Part shown: in pieces, positions 1 to 6,366 of the stretch | Layout of the letters: the number at the start of each line of letters is the position of its first letter | How positions within the stretch are numbered: position 1 is the stretch's first letter | Assembly: GCA_937926355.1 (NCBI GenBank) | Contig: CALAZP010000163.1 | Coordinates: 1-6,366 of the forward strand | DNA from: an uncultured Saprospirales bacterium | GTDB taxonomy: Bacteria > Bacteroidota > Bacteroidia > Chitinophagales > Saprospiraceae | Direction of reading: 5' to 3' | DNA: 6,366 bases | Made by a program: the position numbers and the translations under genes | The notes under the pieces: generated by a model | Databases searched by the model: none | What the model was told of the DNA's origin: nothing | The model's input: the letters and a program-made list of their open reading frames with translations, nothing else

Positions 1-3
1 TTT

Positions 4-1041
4 TTATTTCAAGGCCAATTCACAAAATGCCAAACATTTTTGAACTTCTTTTACTGGATCACTGTCCTCAGGTATTTGATACTCTAATTCTATGGTTCCC
101 GGAAAAGAGTATTTATTTCGCTGCATCATTTTAAGAATATCGGGAATTGGCGTATCTCCCGTGCCCCATAATACATTACCTTTTCCATTTTCAGGAGTCT
201 GGCGATCTTTAAGGTGCATGCTCATTATTCTATTGTGTTGCTTTTCTATTAATGGAAATAAATCCTTATTGCCAGCAGCGACATAGTGCCCAGCGTCTAA
301 ATTTAATGCATTAGCTGTACTTTGCTTCAAAGCAGTATCCCAAAAGTCAAAAACCTGTTGTTCATGCCCATGATAAGCGACTTTCACCCCATTAGATGCA
401 GCCATATTGCCTAATTTTAAGGTATGGTCATCGTCTGATGGATGTTCAAGCGTCACATGCGATGCACCTAGCGCCTTAGCAGCTCTCATTCCGTAATTAA
501 TCTCGACATCTAAATTATTTTTGCCGAAGGCTGCAGGCTTAAACGCATAAATCATTACCCCCTCATCATGGTACATTTTCCTAAGTTGCTCAAAAGGTTT
601 CATATCTGCTTGTGCCCTCCATTGCTGAACCCTCAATTGGTAATCTTCCATTTCTTTCCTCATCTCCTCCAATTCCAATTTTTCATCGGTAGTCATCTCC
701 TCCCCTGACCTTTGTTTGCGCCCCAACATCCACATTCTCATTCTATTGATTTCACTTTGAGGCATCCCTGCAAAAGACTCTGCAGGGTCTCCCATCAGCT
801 CAATGGCATTAATACCACTCTCTTTAACGTATTGTAGGGTAGCTTCTGCGCTTTGGTCCTCTAGAGACCTGAAAGAATAAGTTATACAACCAAGTTGCAC
901 TCCATTTATTCTTTTAAAAGTCCTCAATTTGGAAGAATGTAAGGCTGGCATGCCAATCAATTGTCCCCCACCCAATGCAATTCCCAATGCTCCTACTCCT
1001 GTTTTTCTTAAAAATTTACGTCTGTCCATCCCGTTTTTCAT
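4..1041 (-). CDS. Tat-exported sugar phosphate isomerase/epimerase-like TIM-barrel protein
   Basis: A 345-residue protein of the xylose-isomerase-like TIM-barrel superfamily (AP endonuclease 2 fold), whose members isomerise, epimerise or dehydrate sugars and inositols with a divalent metal. The N-terminus has a twin-arginine signal: RRKFLRK at residues 7-13, then a Gly/Ala/Leu-rich stretch to about 31, so export folded to the periplasm or anchoring there is likely. Barrel strands are visible at 46-57 (NGVQLGCITYSF), 77-82 (INAIEL), 195-200, 219-227 (VKVAYHGHE), 245-252 (LNLDAGHY), 272-279 (IMSMHLKD) and 316-321 (TIELEY). Candidate metal and acid/base residues are E199, H224/H226, D249, H276 and E318/E320. 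Residues about 97-147 form a highly charged, predicted helical insertion. Translation probably starts at 1041; M5, four codons on, is an alternative. No Shine-Dalgarno is seen, only A-rich sequence. It lies 11 bp behind the oxygenase gene, so the two are probably co-transcribed. Superfamily is sure; substrate is unknown. Confidence 0.88.
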   Translation of the reverse strand: MKNGMDRRKFLRKTGVGALGIALGGGQLIGMPALHSSKLRTFKRINGVQLGCITYSFRSLEDQSAEATLQYVKESGINAIELMGDPAESFAGMPQSEINRMRMWMLGRKQRSGEEMTTDEKLELEEMRKEMEDYQLRVQQWRAQADMKPFEQLRKMYHDEGVMIYAFKPAAFGKNNLDVEINYGMRAAKALGASHVTLEHPSDDDHTLKLGNMAASNGVKVAYHGHEQQVFDFWDTALKQSTANALNLDAGHYVAAGNKDLFPLIEKQHNRIMSMHLKDRQTPENGKGNVLWGTGDTPIPDILKMMQRNKYSFPGTIELEYQIPEDSDPVKEVQKCLAFCELALK

Positions 1042-1052
1042 TTTTCATTTTT

Positions 1053-2003
1053 TTATTGCCAAGTTTCTAATCCTAATAATTTTTTACCCAATTCATCGAG
1101 CTGAGCGGTAGCATACCGAGTTTGCTCCCAATTTCTTGGATCTCCTGGAAATGCATATCCCTCTGGTGCCTTTCTTTCCCTCCATGACTGAATGCGCCAA
1201 GCCTTTAATTCTTGGTTATCCTCTTCAGCCGGCATCATTGAAATATATTGAGCAATTCGGACCTTATTGCTCTTATTGACGCGAATTCCATGGGGCTGCA
1301 AACTGTTAAAAATCAACAAATCACCCGCTTCCATCTTTACTTTGGTAGGTTCAAATCCAGTCGTATCGGGAAGGAACCTATTGCGATCTGCCGGTTGAGT
1401 CAGCTTCCACTCATCGTAGTTTCTAAACAATTCAGGAATACATTGAAATCCACCCATATCCTCATCTAATTGATCTTCTAAGGCCAATACTCCTTGAACA
1501 TTTACAGGTTTTTCCTCAGGGTCGTAATCCCAATGAATAAAGCCTTTGTATTCAAAACCAGGCTTCACAGGGAAATTTAAATTCGCCCGATCAATAGTTA
1601 CCCACAATTTTTCTGTCCCCCATACATCTACAAAAGCATCGTAAACTCTTTGCGTCATTCTATTATTCCACAGTAGTTGGTGATTGTAAACTTCCACCAT
1701 TCCAGTATTGGCTAATTCTTTCATCTTCATTTCAGCTCTCGGCATTTGGTACCAAGTATCCTTATTATTAGGGTCCTTTTCCTCAAATTCCCATAAAAAT
1801 GCCGCTGTTTCAGCAGCCTGTTCCTTGGAAATAGCCTGTTTAATGACAATAAATCCATTGTGCTTCCAAAAATCCCAATCTTTTTCACTCATTACCCGCA
1901 AAGCCTTTCCATTTGATCGATCATTTAGTTTAAGTTGACTGGTTTTTCCCATAGTGGGATTACCTGGTATATCCTGATGTTCATTTTTATAAGTATCTCT
2001 CAT
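1053..2003 (-). CDS. Phytanoyl-CoA dioxygenase (PhyH) family Fe(II)/2-oxoglutarate oxygenase
   Basis: A probable non-haem Fe(II)/2-oxoglutarate-dependent oxygenase of the PhyH family, which hydroxylates small organic substrates (ectoine, phytanoyl-CoA, many others) and releases succinate and CO2. The open frame extends to an ATG at 2054; numbering from there, the iron triad is H174-x-D176 (in FIHWDYD) and H255 (in QPHGIRVN), with R266 (KVRIAQY) suited to binding the 2-oxoglutarate carboxylate. The typical N-terminal SEKDWDFWKHNGFIVI segment is at 56-71. I prefer the ATG at 2003 (317 aa): the 2054 ATG directly abuts an in-frame stop, the extra residues look like translated AT-rich leader, and a -7-like element lies at 2026-2033. 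An ATG at 1952 is also possible. No signal peptide, so cytoplasmic. First gene of a minus-strand operon with the Tat sugar isomerase. The family is clear, the substrate is not; pairing with a sugar enzyme hints at a sugar- or polyol-derived substrate, which is inference. Confidence 0.86.
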   Translation of the reverse strand: MRDTYKNEHQDIPGNPTMGKTSQLKLNDRSNGKALRVMSEKDWDFWKHNGFIVIKQAISKEQAAETAAFLWEFEEKDPNNKDTWYQMPRAEMKMKELANTGMVEVYNHQLLWNNRMTQRVYDAFVDVWGTEKLWVTIDRANLNFPVKPGFEYKGFIHWDYDPEEKPVNVQGVLALEDQLDEDMGGFQCIPELFRNYDEWKLTQPADRNRFLPDTTGFEPTKVKMEAGDLLIFNSLQPHGIRVNKSNKVRIAQYISMMPAEEDNQELKAWRIQSWRERKAPEGYAFPGDPRNWEQTRYATAQLDELGKKLLGLETWQ

Positions 2004-2025
2004 AATAAAATTATGTTTTGTTGTT

Positions 2026-2033
2026 CTAAAGTA
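2026..2033 (-). promoter_or_regulatory. Possible Bacteroidota -7 element for the oxygenase operon
   Basis: Read on the minus strand the bases are TACTTTAG, one mismatch from the Bacteroidota consensus TAnnTTTG. Transcription would begin near 2020, giving a leader of about 18 nt before the ATG at 2003. No good TTG-type -33 element is seen at the expected distance, and the AT-rich context makes chance matches common. Confidence 0.3.
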
Positions 2034-2040
2034 GTATTTT

Positions 2041-2054
2041 ATGATTAAAATCAT
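2041..2054. promoter_or_regulatory. 14-bp perfect dyad, possible operator
   Basis: ATGATTAAAATCAT is an inverted repeat with 6-bp arms (ATGATT/AATCAT) and a 2-bp centre. It lies in the divergent promoter region, 8 bp upstream of the candidate -7 element of the oxygenase operon, so a bound regulator would cover its -33 area. Symmetry does not continue beyond these 14 bp. In such AT-rich sequence a chance palindrome is quite possible, and I see no second copy nearby. Confidence 0.25.
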
Positions 2055-2136
2055 TTATTTTTTAGTATTATATTTTTTGTGTTACCCATTAGCACAACAA
2101 CTTATAAAAGCAAGCTAATTCGCAAGTCTTTTATTA

Positions 2137-2144
2137 TATATTTG
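2137..2144 (+). promoter_or_regulatory. Possible Bacteroidota -7 element for the phosphorylase operon
   Basis: TATATTTG matches the TAnnTTTG consensus exactly. It ends only 9 nt before the ATG at 2154, so a transcript starting from it would have a leader of a few nucleotides. No convincing TTTG -33 element lies about 20 bp upstream. Either this is a nearly leaderless promoter or the true promoter is further upstream. Confidence 0.35.
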
Positions 2145-2153
2145 AAATAAAAA

Positions 2154-3749
2154 ATGAAAAGAATAGCCTACTTCTGCATGGAATATGGCCTGCATAACGA
2201 TTTTAAAATTTATGCGGGTGGTTTGGGGATTTTGGCAGGAGACTATCTAAAAGGGGCACAAGACCACAACTACCCTATTATTGGGATAGGATTAAAATGG
2301 AAACAAGGATATACCGACCAAATGGTAGATGCTGAAGGTCATCCCTATGATACTTATCACAACTACAACTACGAAAAGTATTTAGAATCTACTGGGGTGA
2401 CTGTTTCAGTAGAGATTAGAAACAGGATTATTCTTTGCAAGGTTTGGAAAGTAACTGCTTTTGGAAATGCACCTTTATATCTTTTAGATACCGATCTTCC
2501 TGAAAATACAGACGCCTGGATTACTGGACAATTATACGGCTGGTTTGGCGAAGAAAGAGTGGCTCAAGAGATGGTCCTGGGAATTGGCGGAATTCGAGCT
2601 TTAAGAGCTTTGAATATACCCGTTGATGTATACCATTTCAATGAGGGGCATGCTCTTTTTGCAGGTTTTGAGCTATTGCGGGAAGAAATGGAAACTGGGA
2701 CCAAATTTAAAAAAGCAGTTTGCCGAGTAAAAGAGCAAATTGTGTTCACCACCCATACTCCAGTCATTCAAGGTAATGAGTCGCATCCTATTGAGTTGTT
2801 GACCTATATGGGCGCTAATCTTCACCTGAAGGAAAAACACTTGAAAAAATTAGGCGGTAGTCCTTTCAATATGACCGTTGGGGCATTGAATTTATCTCGA
2901 AAAGCAAATGCCGTGGCAGCCCTTCACGGCAAAACCGCTAATGAGATGTGGGCACACGTTCCCAAAGACTGCGATATCATCCCTATAACCAATGCCATTC
3001 ACCAGCCAACCTGGGTCGATGGCAAACTCCAAGAGCTATTGGACCAACCCGACCAATTGTGGGAAAGACATCAGAAAAACAAAAGGGATTTGATCCGCTT
3101 TCTCAAAGAAAGAACGGGAGCATCATTTAATCCTAATGTCCTTTTGTTAGGCTTTTCCCGAAGGGCAGTACCCTATAAAAGAGCCGATTTGATTTTTGAT
3201 GATCCGTCTATAATAGAGCCTTTGCTAAAAGAAGGGCGACTTCAATTGATTTTTTCTGGAAAAGCACACCCTTTAGACGATACGGGTAAAGGGATTGTAT
3301 TCCAATTAATGCAGTGGTGTAAAAAATACCCAAATGCTGTGGCCTTTTTGGAAAATTACGATATGACTATTGGGGCTCAATTGGTTAGAGGTTCCGATGT
3401 TTGGCTCAATAACCCCCGTAGGCCAATGGAAGCCAGTGGCACTTCAGGGATGAAGGCTGCAATGAATGGCGTACTCAATTTTAGCACCCTGGATGGCTGG
3501 TGGCCGGAGGCTTGCCAACACGGGATAACAGGGTGGCAAATGGGTGATGGTTTCGAGTCAGAAGACCCCGACCTACAGAGAACTCATGACAGAGCTGCTT
3601 TATACCAAGTATTGTTGAATGAAATTATTCCAACGTATTACGAGGATAACCAAAAGTGGAAGAAAATGATGGCCGCCTCTATAGTCGCCACTTCCAAAGC
3701 ATTCGACATAAAAAGAATGTTAGACGATTATTACGAAAAACTTTATTAA
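2154..3749 (+). CDS. Short-form alpha-glucan phosphorylase (GT35 family)
   Basis: A 531-residue member of the glycogen/starch/maltodextrin phosphorylase family. It should remove terminal alpha-1,4-linked glucose with phosphate to give glucose-1-phosphate, using pyridoxal phosphate, in the cytoplasm. The N-terminus has the conserved YAGGLGILAGDYLKGA block (about 21-36) and GIGLKWKQGY; NEGHALFAGFELL and FTTHTPV follow. RRAVPYKR at 336-343 matches the phosphate-binding block, R337 and K342 corresponding to rabbit muscle R569 and K574. GKAHPLDD and RRPMEASGTSGMKAAMNG follow, with K434 the PLP Schiff-base lysine. All core motifs are intact, but the protein is much shorter than the roughly 800-residue E. 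coli MalP/GlgP type; it resembles the compact alpha-glucan phosphorylase subfamily (TIGR02094-like). The missing parts include N-terminal regulatory sequence, so muscle-type allostery is unlikely. It starts at the first ATG behind an A-rich leader and ends 1 bp before the peptidase gene. I give no symbol because glgP and malP cannot be told apart. Confidence 0.93.
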   Translation: MKRIAYFCMEYGLHNDFKIYAGGLGILAGDYLKGAQDHNYPIIGIGLKWKQGYTDQMVDAEGHPYDTYHNYNYEKYLESTGVTVSVEIRNRIILCKVWKVTAFGNAPLYLLDTDLPENTDAWITGQLYGWFGEERVAQEMVLGIGGIRALRALNIPVDVYHFNEGHALFAGFELLREEMETGTKFKKAVCRVKEQIVFTTHTPVIQGNESHPIELLTYMGANLHLKEKHLKKLGGSPFNMTVGALNLSRKANAVAALHGKTANEMWAHVPKDCDIIPITNAIHQPTWVDGKLQELLDQPDQLWERHQKNKRDLIRFLKERTGASFNPNVLLLGFSRRAVPYKRADLIFDDPSIIEPLLKEGRLQLIFSGKAHPLDDTGKGIVFQLMQWCKKYPNAVAFLENYDMTIGAQLVRGSDVWLNNPRRPMEASGTSGMKAAMNGVLNFSTLDGWWPEACQHGITGWQMGDGFESEDPDLQRTHDRAALYQVLLNEIIPTYYEDNQKWKKMMAASIVATSKAFDIKRMLDDYYEKLY

Positions 3750-3750
3750 T

Positions 3751-5904
3751 ATGAAAAATTTATGGTTTTTAATCTTTGCTTTTAACTGTACCGTGCTGTT
3801 CGGTCAAAATGAAAGCCAGTTAGCATTAGAAGAACAGTTGGATGCCCAACTCAATAAATCTAATATTCAGGCATGGATTAAGAAAATGTCCGAAAAGGTC
3901 CATTACGTAGGAACACCTTTTGGCCTAGAGAATGCCGAATTTATGGTGGACCAATTTAAATCTTGGGGATACGATGCTCAAATCGAGACCTTTTACGTTT
4001 ATTTCCCCAAACCTAAAATCAGACACTTATCTATTGTAGGTGATGATTCTTACCAACCCACTTTGGATGAAAAACCCATCCCAGAAGACCCTTCAACGCT
4101 CCAATCAGATCTACTGCCCGCCTATAATGCCTTTTCAGCAGATGGAGATGTCACAGCGGAAGTGGTATTTGTAAACTACGGCATTCCAGCTGATTATGAA
4201 GAATTGAAACGAAGGGGGATTGATGTTAAAGGCAAAATTGTAATAGCCAAGTACGGAGGCTCTTGGAGGGGAATCAAACCCAAAGTAGCAGCAGAAAACG
4301 GAGCCATTGGATGCCTTATATATTCTGACCCTAAAGATGATGGCTATGGACGAGGTGACGTTTATCCGGATGGTCCCTTCAAAAATGAAACTGGAGTGCA
4401 GCGCGGGTCAGTTCTGGACATGCCCCTCTATCCCGGTGATCCACTCACTCCTTTCTATGGTGCCACTAAAGATGCTGAAAGACTGGATCCTTCCGAGGCT
4501 CCTACTTTAATGAAAATTCCCGTTTTGCCTATATCCTACGGTGACGCCTTACCGATTTTGAAAGCGCTTAGAGGACCTGTTGCCCCTAGCCAATGGACGG
4601 GTGGACTTCCTATTACTTATCACTTGGGGCCTGGTCCTATTAAAGTTAACCTTAAGCTAGAATTTGATTGGCAAATCACCCCTGCACATAACGTAATTGC
4701 CAAATTAAAAGGAAGCACTTATCCAGATGAATGGATAATCAGAGGCAATCATCACGATGCCTGGGTACACGGCGCAAGTGATCCTGTTTCAGGGATGGCA
4801 GCGCTAATGGAAGAAGCTCGAGTGGTTGGTCAATTAGCTCAGCAAGGACATCCACCCCTAAGAACGATAGTTTACTGTGGCTGGGATGCAGAAGAACCTG
4901 GTCTGTTGGGATCCACAGAATGGGCCGAATATCACGCCGACGAACTGAAAGAAAAAGCAGTGGCTTATATCAATTCGGATGGAAATGGAAGGGGATTTCT
5001 TCGAGCTGGTGGTTCGCACACTTTAGAACATTTTTTTGACCAAGTAGCCAAATCTGTAATAGATCCTCAAACCGGAGTCTCCGTTTGGGAAAGAAGTAAA
5101 GCGAGGAGTGTATCCCTTTCGGGAAAAGCCCCCTCCGCAATGAGGCTCTCTGCTTTGGGTTCAGGTTCTGACTATACGCCTTTCATCCAACACCTGGGAA
5201 TAGCCTCCTTAAACATAGGTTTTGGAGGTGAAAATGCAGGGGGAGAATACCACACCACTTATGATACCTATCGCCACTACTCCCTTTATAAAGACCCTAA
5301 TTTTGATTATGGTTTGGCACTCGCTCAGGTAGGAGGTAGAACAACCCTTAGGTTGGCTAACGCCGCCATCCTGCCCTTTGAGTTCTCTAAATTTTACCGA
5401 ACGGTCAACGATTATGCCAATGACCTTATCGGCATGACAGATAAAATGCGAAAAGACCATGCTCAGCACAATCAGGCTTTAACCGATGGTAGTTTTGAAA
5501 TAGCACGGGACCCTCTTGCTGATATAGGTTTGCCAGAACCCGTTCCTGAAGTTCCCTACCTGGATTTTTCTCCCTTGTTAAATGCCTTAATGGACTTAGA
5601 AAAAGCAGCGGTACTGTATCAAAAAACCCCTAAACAAAAGGCAAGCCAATCGCTCAACAAACTATTGGCCGGTATGGAACAAAAATTGACTAGAGAACAC
5701 GGCCTTCCTGGACGACCATGGTTTAGACACCACATCTATGCGCCTGGTTTTTATACTGGATACGGGGTCAAAACCTTACCAGGAGTTCGGGAAGCCATTG
5801 AGCAATACGACTGGGAATTAGCTGGGGAACAAATAACAATATTGGCTAAGGTGCTTCAAGAATTTAGTGAAGCTATTCATGAAGCGGCATCATTAGCTAA
5901 ATGA
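3751..5904 (+). CDS. Secreted M28 zinc metallopeptidase, glutamate carboxypeptidase II/PSMA-like
   Basis: A 717-residue exported peptidase with the full architecture of glutamate carboxypeptidase II (GCPII): signal peptide at 1-19 (hydrophobic core LWFLIFAF, likely cleaved near FGQ), an apical PA-type domain at about 110-290, the M28 peptidase domain at about 50-110 plus 310-550, and a transferrin-receptor-like dimerisation domain at about 560-717. All di-zinc residues are present: H334, bridging D344 (SDPVSG), catalytic base E381 and ligand E382 (GWDAEEPGLLGS), D410 (INSDG) and H501 (EYHTTYDTY). The GCPII calcium site also looks kept: T233, Y236, E390, E393. R173 matches GCPII R210, but the arginine patch positions R534 and R536 align with N488 and G490, N519 with S473, and K699 with G670, so a glutamate-specific carboxypeptidase is unlikely. 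It probably acts as an amino- or dipeptidase in the periplasm or outside the cell. The 1-bp gap after the phosphorylase stop implies co-transcription and perhaps translational coupling. The stop overlaps the end of cysN by 8 bp. Confidence 0.92.
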   Translation: MKNLWFLIFAFNCTVLFGQNESQLALEEQLDAQLNKSNIQAWIKKMSEKVHYVGTPFGLENAEFMVDQFKSWGYDAQIETFYVYFPKPKIRHLSIVGDDSYQPTLDEKPIPEDPSTLQSDLLPAYNAFSADGDVTAEVVFVNYGIPADYEELKRRGIDVKGKIVIAKYGGSWRGIKPKVAAENGAIGCLIYSDPKDDGYGRGDVYPDGPFKNETGVQRGSVLDMPLYPGDPLTPFYGATKDAERLDPSEAPTLMKIPVLPISYGDALPILKALRGPVAPSQWTGGLPITYHLGPGPIKVNLKLEFDWQITPAHNVIAKLKGSTYPDEWIIRGNHHDAWVHGASDPVSGMAALMEEARVVGQLAQQGHPPLRTIVYCGWDAEEPGLLGSTEWAEYHADELKEKAVAYINSDGNGRGFLRAGGSHTLEHFFDQVAKSVIDPQTGVSVWERSKARSVSLSGKAPSAMRLSALGSGSDYTPFIQHLGIASLNIGFGGENAGGEYHTTYDTYRHYSLYKDPNFDYGLALAQVGGRTTLRLANAAILPFEFSKFYRTVNDYANDLIGMTDKMRKDHAQHNQALTDGSFEIARDPLADIGLPEPVPEVPYLDFSPLLNALMDLEKAAVLYQKTPKQKASQSLNKLLAGMEQKLTREHGLPGRPWFRHHIYAPGFYTGYGVKTLPGVREAIEQYDWELAGEQITILAKVLQEFSEAIHEAASLAK

Positions 5905-6366
5905 TCATTCCTGCCGCAACCGTTTCATTGGTAGCCTCATCAACCAAAATGAGGCTACCAGTGATTCGATTCTGCCGATAACTATCATAGAATAAAGGCT
6001 GTGTAGTTCGAATCACCACCCGACATATATCATTCATGTTGATCTGAGTTTCCTCCTCATTGCGATGTAAGGTGTTGATATCTAATTTATACCTGATCTC
6101 TTTAACCATACATCGAATGGCCTTAGTGGTGTGCATTAAAGTATATTTTCCTCTTAACGCCAAGGGCTTTTCATTAAACCAACACAACATGACTTCTAAG
6201 TCTTGCCCAATTTTAGGTAGGTTGTTTTTGCGGACAATCATATCTCCTCTGCTCAAATCGTATTCATCTGCTAATCGGAGTGTAACCGATTGTGGTGGCC
6301 AAGCTTCTTCTACTTCATTTTCGTATATATCAATTCCAGCAATTTGGGTAGTAAATCCAGAAGGCA
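5897..6366 (-). CDS. cysN: Sulfate adenylyltransferase subunit 1 (CysN), C-terminal part, cut by window edge
   Basis: This is the 3' part, about 156 codons, of cysN, the GTPase subunit that with CysD makes adenosine 5'-phosphosulfate from ATP and sulfate in sulfate assimilation. The frame stays open to the right edge, so the gene starts outside the window and the G-motif domain is not seen. What remains is the EF-Tu-like second-domain end and the third domain: PSGFTTQIAGIDIYE at the edge, then PPQSVTLRLADEYDLSRGD, a RYKLDINTLHR segment typical of CysN (E. coli RHRVDVNTL), NDICRVVIRTTQPLFYDSY, NRITGSLILVDEATN and the C-terminal ETVAAGMII. The ending matches the usual VAAGMI terminus, so the 3' end is intact. 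CysD is expected just upstream, to the right. The product may feed cysteine synthesis or PAPS-dependent sulfation; the window cannot tell which. The gene converges on the M28 gene with an 8-bp overlap. Confidence 0.95.
   Translation of the reverse strand, partial: PSGFTTQIAGIDIYENEVEEAWPPQSVTLRLADEYDLSRGDMIVRKNNLPKIGQDLEVMLCWFNEKPLALRGKYTLMHTTKAIRCMVKEIRYKLDINTLHRNEEETQINMNDICRVVIRTTQPLFYDSYRQNRITGSLILVDEATNETVAAGMII
5925..5964 (+). terminator. Strong hairpin past the M28 stop, lying inside cysN
   Basis: Arms at 5925-5940 and 5949-5964 pair over 16 bp: a perfect 12-bp inner part (TGGTAGCCTCAT with ATGAGGCTACCA), then one T-G wobble and three more pairs, around an 8-nt loop (CAACCAAA). It begins 20 nt after the M28 stop, where a terminator or 3'-protecting hairpin for the plus-strand phosphorylase-peptidase operon would sit. 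There is no T-tract after it, so it is not a classic intrinsic terminator. On the minus strand it is part of the cysN coding sequence, near the TGSLI and DEATN codons. Confidence 0.5.

Noticed and set aside
1248..1938. Two plus-strand open frames opposite the oxygenase gene
   Set aside because: They are antisense to the PhyH catalytic and N-terminal regions, lack motifs and are chance frames.
2004..2054. N-terminal extension of the oxygenase to an ATG at 2054
   Set aside because: This ATG follows an in-frame TAA directly, the 17 extra residues come from AT-rich leader sequence, and they would overlap the likely promoter and dyad. The ATG at 2003 is preferred.
2564..2767. Minus-strand open frame inside the phosphorylase gene
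   Set aside because: It lies wholly opposite strongly conserved GT35 coding sequence, has no recognisable domain and no plausible start region.
4307..4510. Overlapping plus-strand frame within the peptidase PA domain
   Set aside because: An out-of-frame shadow of a conserved domain with no leader or recognisable protein features.
5209..5469. Minus-strand 86-codon open frame inside the peptidase gene
   Set aside because: It is opposite the conserved M28 sequence including the H501 zinc ligand and shows no family features.
5889..5905. Small hairpin ATCATT/AATGAT over the two stop codons as a terminator for cysN
   Set aside because: Only six AT-rich pairs around a 5-nt centre and no T-tract; too weak to call.
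5897..6256. A separate 119-residue gene starting with TTG at 6256
   Set aside because: The same frame stays open to the window edge and the upstream codons encode CysN sequence (PSGFTTQIAG..., SVTLRLADEYDL). It is an internal codon of cysN, not a start.

Overview
The window looks like ordinary chromosome from a member of the Bacteroidota. The evidence is the AT-rich, purine/A-rich leaders without Shine-Dalgarno sequences, -7-like elements close to TAnnTTTG, and the close family matches (a short-form alpha-glucan phosphorylase, a PSMA-like M28 peptidase with a transferrin-receptor-type dimerisation domain, and a Tat-tagged sugar isomerase/epimerase). A free-living, probably marine or soil, heterotroph is an inference; nothing here fixes the genus. 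There are no RNA genes, IS elements, CRISPR arrays, att sites or phage genes.

Layout. Positions 4-2003 (minus strand) hold a two-gene operon: a phytanoyl-CoA dioxygenase-like Fe(II)/2-oxoglutarate oxygenase, then 11 bp later a twin-arginine-exported xylose-isomerase-like TIM-barrel protein. About 150 bp of very AT-rich sequence (2004-2153) is the divergent promoter region and carries a 14-bp perfect dyad at 2041-2054. Positions 2154-5904 (plus strand) hold a second two-gene unit with a 1-bp gap: a compact GT35 alpha-glucan phosphorylase and a secreted M28 metallopeptidase. The last 470 bp (minus strand) are the C-terminal third of cysN, the GTPase subunit of ATP sulfurylase, running off the right edge. 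Its stop codon overlaps the M28 stop region by 8 bp.

The genes fall into separate jobs: envelope/periplasmic sugar processing plus an oxygenase (left), storage or dietary glucan phosphorolysis producing glucose-1-phosphate next to an exported peptidase (centre), and sulfate activation to APS (right). I see no evidence that all five act in one pathway. The most notable non-coding structure is a strong hairpin (arms 5925-5940 and 5949-5964) inside the 3' coding end of cysN, placed 20 nt past the M28 stop, where it could end or protect the plus-strand transcript. The most notable protein observation is that the M28 enzyme keeps all the metal ligands and the calcium site of glutamate carboxypeptidase II but lacks much of its glutamate-recognising arginine patch. 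I found no convincing previously undescribed system.
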